DNA of 64,000 bases from Cylindrodendrum hubeiense (taxonomy: Eukaryota > Ascomycota > Sordariomycetes > Hypocreales > Nectriaceae). Under the pieces are notes generated by a model, which ran no database searches, was not told where the DNA came from, and saw only the letters and a list, made by a program, of their open reading frames with translations. Every line of letters starts with the position of its first letter. Position 1 is the first letter of the stretch. A program made the translations under genes and the position numbers. Positions 10,091 through 22,515 of this stretch are shown piece after piece. The stretch spans positions 42,028-106,027 of the forward strand of contig JAANBB010000103.1 of the NCBI GenBank assembly GCA_014621425.1, in the 5' to 3' direction.

Positions 10091-11903
10091 ATGGCCACCA
10101 AGGAGGCTTTCGTCAATCCCATAATTCCCGGATTCAACCCCGATCCTTCAATTTGCCGCGTGGGCGAGGACTTCTTCCTTGTTACCTCATCCTTCGAATA
10201 CTTCCCCGGTATTCCGATTTATCACAGCAAGGACCTTTTGGATTGGAAGCTTATCGGACATGTCTTGACACGTCGGTCTCAGCTTGATATGCGAACGACT
10301 GAACCGTCCGGAGGTATTTGGGCACCAACGTTACGATATCACCAAGGAACATTTTACGTGTCTGTCGGATGTACCCAGAGATTCCGACCAAAAGAATGGG
10401 TAAGTCTTTGTTTTCTCATTTCTTTCGCTTAGTCCTGTATCCAATTCTAACAGAGGCCCAGGACATCATAATCCCCCGTGGCTTTTATGTAACGACTACA
10501 GACATCCGGGTTAAAGACTCTTGGTCTGAGCCGATTTATTTTGATGTCCCAGGGATAGACCAAGATGTAAGCCGAATGTCCAAAATGACTCTCCACAGGA
10601 ATCCTGATATGAATCTAGTTGTTTTTCGACGATGATGGCAAGGTCTACTTTTCAGCTGTCAATCAAATTAGGGACCCGGAAATTCCTAAGCATGGTCTCG
10701 GACTTGCCACATTCACTACCGAAATTGATCTAAAGACAGGAAATTGTCTAGGACCAGTCAAATGGAATCGCATATCGACCTCCGGAATCGGAATTGCGGA
10801 AGGACCTCATATCTTCAAAAAGGATGGATACTACTATCTCACTACTGCCGAAGGAGGTACTGATGAGGGTCATCAGCAGTGGATTCATCGCAGTACCGTC
10901 GGGCCTTTTGGTCCATGGGAGGGCCCTGAGAAAGATGCGAACCCTATTCTCTTTAACGACATAGACCTACAAGTCCGTAATACTGGACATCTGGATTTCA
11001 TTGAGACCGTTGACGGGCGTTGGTGGGCAGTATTTCTTGGAGTCCGGCCACAAGGCGACAAGGCCCAGTTCAAGTCGCAGCTTGGGCGAGAAACTTTCCT
11101 GGCTCCTGTTCAGTGGATTGACGGATGGCCTATTGTCAATGGCCGGAAGAACATCAGCCTTGAAATAGAAGCGCCAGGAATGCGTCAACTCGCACATCCA
11201 CAATCATGGCGGGATACTTTTGAAGGTCCTGAATTGCAGCTCGGGTGGTACCATCTTCGAACGCCTTTGAAAAAGGCGTACGCATTCGATCCTCACCAGA
11301 GTTCACTCCTTCTATACGGCGGGGCTTACAGTATCTGGGATTCCGAATGCTCAAGCATGCTGTTGCAGAAGCAGGTCCACTTTTCCCTCGATTGGCGGGT
11401 CGAGATCAACTTCTTGCCGACGTACGTCGAAGAGGAAGCGGGCACTGCCATTTGGTGGTCCCAATTTGCATACGCTTCGATTGGTATTCGAAAGAAGAGC
11501 AGCAGCGAAGGCCGCGAGGTTATTTGTCGGTATCTGGATGAAAATAATGAGTTTCAGGTAAGAACCTCCTAACATTTCTCCATTTCATTTCCTGACGTCA
11601 AATACTAAATCACCCAAGACAAACACATCTCCATTGCAGCCACAAGAGGTCGACATTCAACTCGTTATAAAATCGAGAGAACTATACTACGAACTTGGCT
11701 ATTTGACGCGGGCCTCATCAGACTCGGAGCTTGCCTTCCGTAAAATGGGTTCGATGACAACTGAATCATTAACGCACCGCATCTCAGGACGTGAGTCTCC
11801 AAACACAGGTGCTCATTTTGCGATATATGCGCAAGGCTCTTATGATAGGCCAAGTCTCGTACCAGCTTACTTTAAATTCACTGAATGGGAGGTAGTCGCG
11901 TGA
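10091..11903 (+). CDS. glycoside hydrolase family 43, beta-xylosidase/alpha-arabinofuranosidase-like
   Basis: Four exons, 10091-10399, 10462-10566, 10619-11557 and 11640-11903, encode 538 residues, a usual length for two-domain fungal GH43 enzymes. The five-bladed propeller carries the three expected acids: D18 in FNPDPSI (base), D136 in GIDQDLFFDDD (pKa modulator) and E199 in AEGPHIF (acid). The C-terminal half (from about residue 325) is the beta-sandwich seen in xylosidase-type members. There is no signal peptide, so it is probably intracellular and cleaves short xylo- or arabino-oligosaccharides after import, which fits the divergently transcribed sugar transporter. XlnR- and CreA-type sites lie upstream. 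Specificity between xylose and arabinose cannot be told from the sequence alone. Confidence 0.9.
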
Positions 11904-12326
11904 AGGTGCTTCAGCCCGGGGTGACCTACTGTGCATTTTAAAGGGTACACCTGGGGAGCTATTGCGATCCTCTTTGTAGTTAGAACTAGACTTAGATTTA
12001 TGCATTCTCTTCTGTGGAAAAGTTATAATATGAACGACAACACTTCGTTAATTCGTTCAGCATCGAAGTACATGTGCCAGGCCCGAGAAGACTTCCTCGC
12101 CGCCTGACTAGCTAACCTTTAGTGCCGAATTGATGATAATCACATGAACGACTGCATCACTGAGACGCACACCAGCGTTGCGAAATGTATGTAATGCGGT
12201 TTGTTTTAAGTGTCCATGGCGGCTCAAAAACTGATGAGTTATGTTGCCATATGCAAGGGAATGTGTGAAGGAATGTGTTTCGTTGTGCTAAAATCACCCA
12301 ACTACCCCGATATCAACCACGTGCAT
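11904..12326. other. convergent intergenic gap
   Basis: This gap lies between the GH43 stop and the stop of the minus-strand small gene. No feature was recognised. Confidence 0.5.
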
Positions 12327-12786
12327 CTAGTAAAGACCAACGCATAGATCACCCTTGACACGAGCAGTCAAGTGCACCTCGGCCTCAAGATCGAGCTTGA
12401 TACCGACGAGAAGAGCAGCGGCCTTGTTCTTGCCCTCATCGTCGGTGGCGCCCCTGAGGAGCTGGCCTGGATGATGTCAGAATACTCGTGTTTCGGATTC
12501 CAGATAAATACTTACCAGCGGGAGCAGAGAGACCGGTGGAGGTAGGCAGAGGGACAACAAACTGGCGCTTGTTCTCGGTCTCGTAGGACTCAAGGGTGCT
12601 GTAAAATATCAGACTTGACCCTTCAATCGAGTGGTGATGCTCACTGAACAGGGGCACGAGCGGGAGGGGCAGGGAGAGCAGGAGCAGCCTCAGTCTTGGG
12701 ACTTGTGGCAGGACTATGGATACATGTTAAGGGGATGTGAAGGGGATTGGGCGGGCGAGGAAGTCTTACGTGCTGGGAGCGGACAT
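12327..12786 (-). CDS. small four-exon protein of unknown function, 102 aa
   Basis: Four short exons, 12770-12786, 12645-12713, 12516-12598 and 12327-12466, join in frame to give 102 residues. None of them is visible as a long frame alone. Each border has good GTAAG/GTGAG and CAG/TAG signals, which is strong evidence that the gene is real. The first 30 residues are rich in Ala and Pro, probably disordered. The remainder looks like a compact folded domain ending in HLTARVKGDLCVGLY. There is no signal peptide or membrane segment. I do not recognise the family. Promoter and 5' leader lie in the long gap upstream. Confidence 0.75.
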
Positions 12787-15690
12787 GTTGATGGATGTTG
12801 GGATCGAAAGTTTGCGAAATTGAGTGTGGTTGGATGAATGGAGTGAATTGTTGATTGATTCTTTCTTGTCCAGCTGAGAGATGACTTATTATATAGAAAA
12901 TACTCACTCCGGATCTTGGATCTATCAATGCCGGTTAAAATCCCGGACCACGTTAAAATTGGCACCCGGAGTGATCGCCACCCGCGGATCTCCGAATGGT
13001 TACGTGAGTGTGGGGAAACATGGCCGACACATCACCTGCATATGCGTGCAAGCGTGGCAATACCTGGATGGAAATGTTGTTTGTATCGTTGTCAGGCATC
13101 ATAATTAGAACATCCTCTTGAGACAATATGCAGCACGATAATATACAGTGGGGATTCAGCAAGTCATCGGAGATTGAGAGGCAAAAGCATCGCTGTTGTG
13201 CAGTTTCTAATACGTGGCGTATGATTATTGCGTTGATCGGGAGACGTCGCAATCAATGCATTTATCAACGGTAAAGTCGGCGTTTCAGCAGCCCCATATT
13301 GGGGGCAGTGTTGATTTACCTCAACCAATCAACGGTACTCTATTGCACAACGCGTATTATATATAAAACGCGGAATCTCCTCGCGTTAAGTGGTGGTTAG
13401 AGAATGAGGTATTCCAGACAACATGTCGCAAGCACCAAACGATCTAATTTTGGATTTCTTTTGTCTTTCTCATATCTAGTCTACTGAACCATTTGTTTTT
13501 CTGTTTTTCGTTATTCATTTGAGATTAATCAGTCGTTGCGAGTAAAGGGCCTCCAGTCAACAGGTTACCCTATACACATTGAAGCGTCCATTTTTGTTTA
13601 TGACCTGAGTAGCCAAGTATTAAAGTCATTGCTATTGAAGTGTTCATGTTGCAGCTTGTAATATTGTTCAAGTGTCTGGAACTTGTTAGAGGTTGTGTGT
13701 AGATGGGTCGCTGGGAAAGTAACTCGATGCGATTTATGGTAAAAATTACGAGCTTTAAAACGGGGTTTACCAAAATCACCTGGAAAACTGCTAGGACTCC
13801 TCCGACACAATGACATCAAGGAAAGTGCCATCACATCACAGTCCATATGGCCATTGCCTACAACCAACCTTCCTCTGAATTCCAGGCCCGATGCTTGTTC
13901 TAGCACGATGAATTGGGTGCATCTGAAATTCCGCTGACAGTACTGGGTCTCCTTCATCAGCTGGAGCTAAAATAGCACAGATGCCCTGGCAGTGAACTAG
14001 TAGCGACATAATAAATCTATATCATCCAATGCAAGCGGGAATGTTAGAGTGACGGAATTGATATTGAGCCGTCGACAAGTGGGATTCACTACTAATGTGA
14101 GATGCGGATTATCACCCGCCAAATACTGGCATGGGTGATTCCTTGCCATCGTTAGCTGCTTTTAGCAGGTAAACCCGTTTTTGTATAGGCGACGCCGATA
14201 ATACGACCTCCAAGGCCAGTGTTATACCCGCATACCGTTCACACCGCCTGGTGCTCGCAAGTGGGCTGATACATCTTTGCTGATCCGATCGGCATGTGCA
14301 TAGATAAGATACGGCAGGCAACCCACGACGTGGATACAGTAAACTTGAAAGAGTCCTGGGGAATAATTCCTTTCTCACACTGCGAAGGTCAATACTTGAC
14401 ACTCTACCATTCGATGTTTTCGGTCACATCAAAGTTTGCGCGCATCTCAGTCTGTCAACGTTAATTGGCAAAATACTTTTCTAACTCAGTAACACTCTCT
14501 ATGATCATGAGTTTTAGGCACTTAAATGTGTCGGGAGCGGCTGAATAACTCATCACCCGCTCCAGTCGTTTGAGTGCGAAGGTCTCAAGAGGTCACGCGA
14601 GAGCTTGGAATCCCCGACACTTGAATCACCCGCAACCATTTGCCTCGCTAACCCTGCTTACCCCTCAGCTCCACTCGATAATCATGAGACCTTTTATCTA
14701 ACCCCACTACCTATTGGCAAAATGGATGTGATGTGACCACCGGCTGAGGAGCGTCTCGGCCGAGACAACCGTTCTTAGCTAGGACGCAGATACTGAGACT
14801 AGTCCGTGATCTTCGACCCGGGATGGGGGAGGCATATCATGGAATCGACCAATACGATAATGCTTCAGGATTCAAAGGAAATTGCCTCGTCGTGGCCTCG
14901 GCTTTTTGGCACCGATTTTGCGGATGTCGTCGTCAGCTTGGATGACGCGGTCCTGGACGATTTGGGCGACTGACCCACTCCAATATGCCGTCTCCCGCCA
15001 TCACGGCTCGACGTGGGTCACGACCCTAGACTAGCGAATTCCAATGAACCATTGCTGCATTTCCCCGGGTAACAAACCGATTGAATGAGGTGGTTCATCC
15101 CCAGTGTTCATCCCCTCCTTCTAACCCCTTTCACTCTACCGTTAGTATTATCATCCTCCTCTTCTGTAACGATCAATAATGCCGGGATCCGGATAAGCGA
15201 TGAGCCCACACACTCCCTTGTACGGTGGATGGACTGTGATAATATCTCATGGTCGCTTCTCGCTCCTTGCCCTCTCCTCTTTCATCCACCATCCTACTGT
15301 AGCCTCTACGCTGGCCTTAATGTCGAATGCCCTAATACTGTTTCGAGTTGCTACCTTATAGTCTTTTTCTTGCCTATCCTTTCACCTCCGACGAAACTGC
15401 TAGGTCCCTTCCGCCAAATATTACCGAAAACGCTATTTACCGACGAGCCGGCCGAGTACAAATTCCCGTGTTTCGCTGGAGACTTTCTACAGCCTGGTTC
15501 AGACTTTGCGACGACTTTCTTCCATTGCGACGTTGGATTCCACAGTCCCGAGCCCTCCAAGTGTCTTTGCGACCACGACCGATTCTGCACATCACCTAAT
15601 CTTTAATACGCGCTTTTAATCCAGGCGCTTGGCTATTGAAATCTCGGATAACTTGTGGTTCATATTCGGATCCGATAATATTTATTCGTA
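12787..15690. other. 2.9-kb gene-poor region
   Basis: It probably contains the promoter of the 102-aa gene on one side and a long promoter and 5' leader of the GH16 gene on the other. A 44-codon frame at 14839-14973 could be an upstream ORF but has no further support. The longer frames (13598-13957 minus, 15085-15606 plus) lack domains, and their composition looks random. No repeat or RNA gene was recognised. Confidence 0.45.
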
Positions 15691-17106
15691 ATGCTGCGCT
15701 CTCTAGCATTGGGTGTTCTGCTTGGGACTGGCTCGGTTCTAGCGACTGTGACATGTTCCGCCAGTAGCAAGTGCCCTAAAAGCACACCATGTTGCTCTAG
15801 TATGTACATGCATCGTGGTTGATCGAGGCTTTGCTCACATGCCGGTTTAGCTTATGGCGAGTGCGGTGTTGGAGCATACTGCCTTGGTGGCTGTGATCCA
15901 ACTATGTCGTACTCTCTTGACTCGTGCATGCCTGCTCCTGTTTGCCAGGACCGCACTATCACCATGGACTCACTCGACCGTGTTTCGGATATCGGTGACT
16001 ACCTTGGAAATGCCACTGAGGCTGATTGGATGTCCTCAGGGGAACCTGTCCTATACAAAGGCAACACGCTTCTGACTATGGCCAAGGATAGCTCTGGAAC
16101 TGTCTTGTCCTCAACCGTATACATGTGGTACGGGAATGTCAAAGCTCGCCTCAAGAGCAGCCGTGGTGCTGGTGTTGTCACTGCATTTATTCTCTTTTCC
16201 GACGTCAAGGATGAAATCGATTTCGAGTTCATTGGTGTGGACCTTGAGACAGCTCAGACAAACTACTACTTCCAAGGAATAACCACGTGTAAGTTTTATC
16301 ATATTGCGCTTGCAGAATTGTCATTATCAGACACAGAATGACGCAAGGGAACCGTGCTGACAAAGATGGTAGATCCAACACACGGAGAAAATCTTACCAT
16401 GAGCGATAGCTTCGATAACTTCCATGACTACGAAGTTCGTTGGACTCCGGAGAAAATTGAGTGGTATATCGATGACACTCTCGGCCGTACCTTGAAAAAG
16501 GAGGACACCTGGAACGAGACGACACTGAATTTCGACTTCCCTCAGACACCCGCTCGCGTTCAACTATCCCTTTGGCCAGGTGGTCTTTCGACTAACTCTG
16601 CTGGAACAATCGCCTGGGCCGGAGGTGAAATTGACTGGGAGGGCGACGATATCGAGAATTACGGGTACTACTTTGCCACCTTTAAAGAGGTTGTCATTGA
16701 GTGTTACAATACTACCACCGCCCCGGGCACCAACTCTGGGACAAGCTACACCTATAATAGCACCCTTGCCACAAACAACACTGTCATTGATGGCAGTGAG
16801 GACACTATTCTGGCCTCTTTCCAAGCTACTGGACTTGACCCCGACAAAGGAGAGAAGTCATCCTCAAAGTCTGATACTGTCCCCGGTGGCAGTTCCTCGG
16901 GCAATGACCACAGCGACGATTCTAGCTCCAGCGCTAGTGCCAGTTCCAGCGCCACTGCCGACTCGTCAGTTGATGCAGCCAACTGCAAATCAACATCCTT
17001 CAACCAAGATTGCGACAGCAGCAGCAGTACGAGCAGCGGCACAAGGACTAGTGCTAGCATTCAATTCCTTCTTGTTGCTAGTTGTTCTTTGTATTGGATA
17101 TTGTAA
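15691..17106 (+). CDS. GH16 CRH-type chitin-glucan transglycosylase, GPI-anchored
   Basis: Three exons, 15691-15799, 15851-16288 and 16373-17106, encode 426 residues. The order is a signal peptide (about 1-19), a cysteine-rich chitin-binding module (CCS...YGECGVGAYCLGGCDP), and a GH16 domain with the catalytic motif DEIDFEFIG. A Ser/Asn-rich linker and a hydrophobic tail for GPI attachment follow. The Crh/Utr2 family cuts chitin and joins it to beta-glucan in the cell wall. The second intron (16289-16372) is the only one that avoids stops at 16338-16341. It uses a GGTAG acceptor with a CTGAC branch site at 16357-16361, giving TYPTHGENLT across the junction. Family assignment is firm; which paralogue it is cannot be said. 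Confidence 0.92.
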
Positions 17107-19436
17107 GCCACCCTGCTAAGGGGAGAATTCGTGCTACAGTGTTGGGAGGTTATGTGCAGCTCTGTAGAATCTCATATTTATCAGCTTCTAGATACCCAAG
17201 ATTGGATTTATATGAGGCATTCAGATCTGGAACCCAAGAATTCCGTAAAATAATGATGCGTGTACGTCTTAACCTGATGTCGAATGACGTCCGGTTCAGT
17301 AGGGCATCCGGCTAACCCTTTTGCAGCATCAGCCTTTCTAGAAATTTGGAATAGTTGTGCAACTGTACTTGAATGTCTAGTGAAGGGGCTTTGTATCCCC
17401 AAAAGCGAATATTCTTATGCTTAAACCGCTGCTATGTATCCTCATTGTTTGCCCTCGTCGTCATCACTAAATCGCAATCCGTCGAGTTTAACGAAGCCAC
17501 AACCCTAATCAAGCGACATTTAATGTTTCAATATTAGAATTGAATAAGATCTATGATTCTCCAGACATTATTTCATCCGTAGAAAGGACTCTGTACTTTT
17601 GTAAAGGTGGAACAATCGAACAGTGCACTTTAAAGGCTAATTTCTTTGGCAACATTCAATCAGGTCTCTGTGATCTTTGGACAATGCCGTCAATATTCGC
17701 TACCTAAAGAGGACGTCACAGATGAGAAAGAGAATACATCACAGTGATCCACCTGTCATTAATGGTGGAGAGGAGCCCACATAATATTCTCTCTCGCAAA
17801 TGATCTCCAGTGACTTTCACTCCTCATTGAAATAGAAGTGCGCAATGGACTTTAGTTGCGATTGATGCGAGCGCACTTACATTCCATTGGGTAATATGAC
17901 AACTATAAGTTCTTCAATTGGGGGTACATGCGTATTTATAATATAATTTAATAAAACAAATCCACGAGAAGAGAATCAGTGATCTCGTAGAAATGCTGGT
18001 AACGAAGCAAGGTTGTGGGCATAGAAAACAACCGCGGTGGGCGTATTTAAGTAGTTGAATATGTCATGACTCAAAATAAGTATATCCCGTATTGTTGACA
18101 GGTGAGCTGAGCCGATGACCTTGAAAATAACATAGAACAGGGCCTGGTTTTCCAACTTGGCGGCCAAGGTCGCGACTAGCATTAGCTTCAGTGCTGATTG
18201 GTGCGTTCGCCCCCTTTTCAATGATATGTACACGTGCGAGCCTATGTACTCTACTCGCCTGGACAGAGGCGCGACAGACCAGCGGGTCAGCCATGTGGGC
18301 GGGAGGCTCTTGAAGTGCCTGAGCTCCGCTATATGACAGCTGGTCTTCTGATAGGACCATTCCTCTAGTTGGATCTCCTCATTGGGTGTACTCCCTCTAG
18401 GTGGATCTAGGAGCAATTTCGATAGAGCCAGAAGCACCTTGGAGTGTACGATGCTCAGAGAAACCCCGTGGAATAAGCTTTTGGATTCTGAGGGCATCCC
18501 TTGCCACCCCTGGATGGGGGTCCACAACGCAGGTCCCGAAGTGTCAGATGCAGGATTTGTCGTTCGATTTCCTATTTCGGCAACGTCGGAATCGATCCTG
18601 GGCTATAGACCCACTCATCGGTCTCAGATCAACCCTAATTAACTGATGAATGCAAAGGCTGGGAACAGGACTGACCGCAGCCGATCAATGCTAATCCGTC
18701 ACATATAGGAGGAGCCAAGAAATAGACCGCTACGCTGATCTCCATAGTGTACTCAAGATCAGCAAACCCAGACAATCCTGTACTGGCCTACACGCTGCTG
18801 CGTCACCAATACCGCGCCACCACTCTGACAACACATGGGTGACCTGTTATTCACCATGATATCCTCATTGCATATGCTAACACAAACCAATCACGAATTT
18901 CTTCCCTACTATTGTCAAATCCAGTCGTCCATTCGGGGGCCGCGGGGTAGACCATTCCAACTCCACTCAGGTACTTGATCATTTGGCGGCGGATCTAAAT
19001 ATCTAAATTAGGGCATTTTTCCCAGCCTTAGCCAGGTCCGTGTGCGATCCTCGCCACTTTTACATAATAAAAACTCAACCGCTTCGCAAGCTTCTTGCAC
19101 ACGAAGCAAATTCCTCGCCTCGCTTCCTCAAACGGAGACAAAATATCCGCATTGACGTCATGCTGCTTTTTTAGTATTAATCCAAGTGGAGAGTCGCCCC
19201 TTCGTTGCGTCGTAATGCCGGCCGGTCCGGAGATCCAGTCACGATGCATCCTATAGTGCCACGTCCGGCATAGAAATTTTCTACCACGTGTCGGGAATAC
19301 TAGTGTCACTCTTGCATACCTTGAACATTGTTGTTTTTGAGAAGAGGGACGCTTTATAGACCATTGGAAGCACTTGCGAAGTTCAGCTTGACTTTATCAC
19401 CTATTACTGCTTGTTACCAAGCTCCACTCAGAACCC
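17107..19436. other. 2.3-kb gene-poor region
   Basis: No supported gene. A 183-codon minus frame at 17976-18527 is the longest candidate, but it lacks domains, has overlapping frames of similar length and shows no splice partner. The right part should hold the promoter of the transporter gene at 19437. Confidence 0.45.
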
Positions 19437-21909
19437 ATGGACCCATCTTCAAGTCGTTCGCTTTCTCCAGACGACCCTGACCCCGGACCCAGCTTTAAGG
19501 CCGACGAAGGATATGTCGTTACCTCCTTGGAATCATCGCCGGGTGCAAAAAATGGCGAATCCAGCGCCGCAATGAAAAAAGAGAAAGGTCGCGTACGATT
19601 TAACAGCACCGCGGCCGTAACCGGACCCCCACCAACCTCCAATGTGTTTGGCCCTCCCTTGGAACATCGCGATGTCTCGATATCAAAACCGAGACCATCG
19701 GTGCTACGAGGTAACTCCTCAAACTCGGTAACCACTCTCCAGGGTGTCAGCGATTCTTCGGACCATCGTTCTGAGAAGGCCAGCTCTGCTGCTGCTGCCC
19801 AAGAACGTGCCAGACAGGTTGCCGCCAAGGTGTGGAACGACTCGCCTCTGCCAAATTCCAGACACTCTATCGACTCCGACGCTGAAACAGCGACCAGTGA
19901 GGGCCATCTTATCCCCCTTCAGGACTTGGGATATGCTGCTCATGCTCGCTATGACCCGCAGAGCCAGCCTCAGGATGACCAGCACCGGGATGATCAGCAC
20001 CAGGACGACCATCATCAGGCCTTGCAGCAAGAAGCGCATCATCTAGTGCAAGCGCACGTTCAGCGTTTCGGGAGAGGAGCGCAGAGCCAACCACCAAGTC
20101 ATCAAGCTACCGGGGATGGCCACGTTGTCCCGACCGAGGTGAACGATGGCATCTACGGTGGGCTGTACAGTGTACCGCCGCCGCAGAATTATCGGGGCGG
20201 AGTGCTTTCTCAGTTATTGACTCTGTACAAACCTCCGGAACTTGGGCACAACCGCAACCGAGATTCAGTCGCCTCGTTTACCGGGCAAAGCACTCCGGGC
20301 AATGAGTCAGGCGCCGCCACTCCACGCAGGAAATGGTACAACCAGAATCGATCTCAGGACACCCTGGTGACTCTCGTAGGAGCTTCCGCACGCCTTGCAA
20401 ACCCCAACATGGCCAACGAAGAGCAACAAGCCCACGGGAAAAAGAAGAACACACACAAGCGAACAGGCAGCAGCTCGCGTCTTAGCGCATTCTTACAGCA
20501 GGAAGAGGTCCGAATTACGGTGCACATCGCCGAGACCCTGTCTAGACAGGAGTACATTATTAGGCTTTGCCGGGCGTTGATGTTGTTTGGAGCTCCCACC
20601 CACCGGCTCGAAGAATATCTCCAGATGACAGCTAGGGTTCTTGAGATTGACGGCCAGTTTCTGTATCTTCCAGGATGCATGATTATCTCGTTTGACGACA
20701 GATCAACACATACGACCGAAGTCAGGATTGTTCGCACTGCCCAGGGCATCGATCTCGGAAAGTTGAAAGACTTGCACCTCGTATACAAAGAGGTCATGCA
20801 TGATGTTATAGGCGTCGAGGAAGGCACCAAGAAGTTGGACGACTTGATAAGCTCCAAAGACAAGTTCCATGCTTGGTTCAGAGTCCTCATCTTCGGCTTG
20901 ACGAGTGCTACCGCCGCCCCATTCTCCTTTAAGGCTCGCCTGATCGATCTCCCGCTCTGTTTCTTTCTTGGTTGCCTTGTCGGACTGCTGCAACTCATTG
21001 TAGCCCCAAAGTCAAATCTTTATAACAACGTCCTGGAGGTAACTGCCACGGTGTTGGTGAGCTTCCTGGCTAGAGCATTTGGCAGTATAAGGGGCGGATC
21101 CCTATTTTGCTTCTCGGCCCTTGCCCAAGGCGGCATTGTCATGCTCCTGCCAGGCTACTTGGTTTGTAAGTACTCAACATTCATCCACTGAGCTTGAACA
21201 GCAACTAATTCGGATGAATTGAACAGTATGCTCTGCCCTCGAGCTACAATCTCGTGCCATCATTCCGGGTTCGATTCGCATCGTCTACGCAATCATCTAC
21301 TCACTCCTACTGGGTTTTGGTATCACCGTAGGCGCAGCTCTCTACGGACTAATCGATAACAATGCTACATCAGCAACTACTTGTGAAGACCCCCTCCCAA
21401 GTTTCTGGGGATTCATATTTGTGCCGCTGTTTGTCATTTGCATCAGCATCCTCTACCAAGCAAAGTGGCGCCAAATGCCAGTCATGGTTTTAATCGCCTC
21501 TGCCGGGTATATTGTCAACTATTTCAGCAGCATCAAATTCGCAGCCAGTCCACAAATCTCCAACACATTCGGTGCTCTGGCCGTCGGAGTCCTCGCCAAC
21601 CTATATTCTCGGCTCCGACACGGTGTCGCAGCTGCAACATTAATTCCTGCCATTTTTACTCAAGTGCCTGGTGGATTGGCCTCAACTGGTGGCTTGCTTA
21701 CTGGGCTTAAGACGGCCAACATGCTTACGAATTCCTCTTCGGATAACTCGACAAGCACAACCGACGAGACCGAGTCTCTGAACACTGTCGTTTTCGATGT
21801 AGCGGCCTCGATGATTCAGATCGCTATTGGTATAGCTGTCGGACTTTTTATTAGCGCACTGCTCGTCTATCCGTTAGGCAAGCGACGAAGCGGTTTATTT
21901 AGTTTCTAA
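19437..21909 (+). CDS. ThrE/DUF1212 family membrane transporter (Prm10-like)
   Basis: Two exons, 19437-21165 and 21227-21909, encode 803 residues. The first 330 or so are disordered, rich in Ser, Pro and Gln. The conserved domain begins at about RQEYIIRLCRALMLFGAPTHRLEEYL, typical of the ThrE N-terminal half (DUF1212). It is followed by about ten hydrophobic segments forming the DUF1212 and ThrE_2 halves. Bacterial ThrE exports threonine and serine. Yeast Prm10 and relatives are poorly characterised membrane proteins, so substrate and membrane are inferred only. A His/Asp-rich triple repeat occupies residues 180-194. The gene is convergent with the FLC-type gene. Confidence 0.88.
19974..20018 (+). 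repeat. three 15-bp coding repeats (Asp/His/Gln-rich)
   Basis: Three units of 15 bp at 19974-19988, 19989-20003 and 20004-20018 encode DDQHR, DDQHQ and DDHHQ in the disordered N-terminus of the ThrE-like protein. They show a local slippage expansion. Length may vary between strains. Confidence 0.8.
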
Positions 21910-22515
21910 TCGCTTGAGTGCTGTTTCTCGCCTTAATCCCCTCCGGTTGCTTGACTACTGAAAGTCGACGTGAACCGCCTACTGCTTGACCTGGGCTACA
22001 TCGACGCCTGTGAAAGCCTTGAGTTTATCGCCTTTAATCGAATATCCACCAACGATCGACTACAGTTGGAGCCAACCCCAGTGCTAGCTGTCAAATAATA
22101 GGTAAAAGTCGTGCATATGATCACCACTGTCCTACAACGCTGAACTGTCAGGGAAATGAGAACAGCAGAGACAGAGAAGCGGAAAGAAACTGAGAGATGT
22201 GAGATCAACTATAGCGAACACACGTTTATCGAGGAGAGAAAACATATTGAATTGTCATAGAGATGACGACTTGTTCGACAACAACCATGTAGGTACTCTG
22301 AACAACTTATACCGAGTAGTCTCTCTCAGACTTATCCATTCCCATCGGATCGCTAACCCCGTCTCAGCACCTGCCCTGAACCCTTATAATGGCAGAAACT
22401 GCCTCGCAAGTATCGATTTATCAGCTCAGAGTCGTTTGCAACCTTCGAATGGGTTGCAAATATGTGTAATCCTCCTCTGTAGATCTATTGTATCCACAGC
22501 CTTGTACTCTTGCGT
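21910..22515. other. convergent intergenic gap
   Basis: This 606-bp gap lies between two convergent membrane-protein genes. No additional feature was recognised; both 3' untranslated regions should lie here. Confidence 0.5.

Noticed and set aside
4247..11903. Secondary-metabolite gene cluster around the two oxygenases
   Set aside because: No polyketide, non-ribosomal peptide, terpene or other core synthase gene is visible nearby; transporter and glycosidase fit sugar use instead.
13598..13957. Minus-strand 119-codon frame
   Set aside because: No recognisable features and no support from neighbours; likely chance.
14839..14973. 44-codon frame, possible upstream ORF
   Set aside because: About 720 bp from the GH16 start and no evidence that it is in the transcript.
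15085..15606. Plus-strand 173-codon frame upstream of the GH16 gene
   Set aside because: Repeated low-complexity Ser/Pro/Leu stretches and no family resemblance; more likely promoter and leader sequence.
17976..18527. Minus-strand 183-codon frame
   Set aside because: No domain, no signal peptide, no splice partner, and similar-sized frames overlap it; composition looks random.
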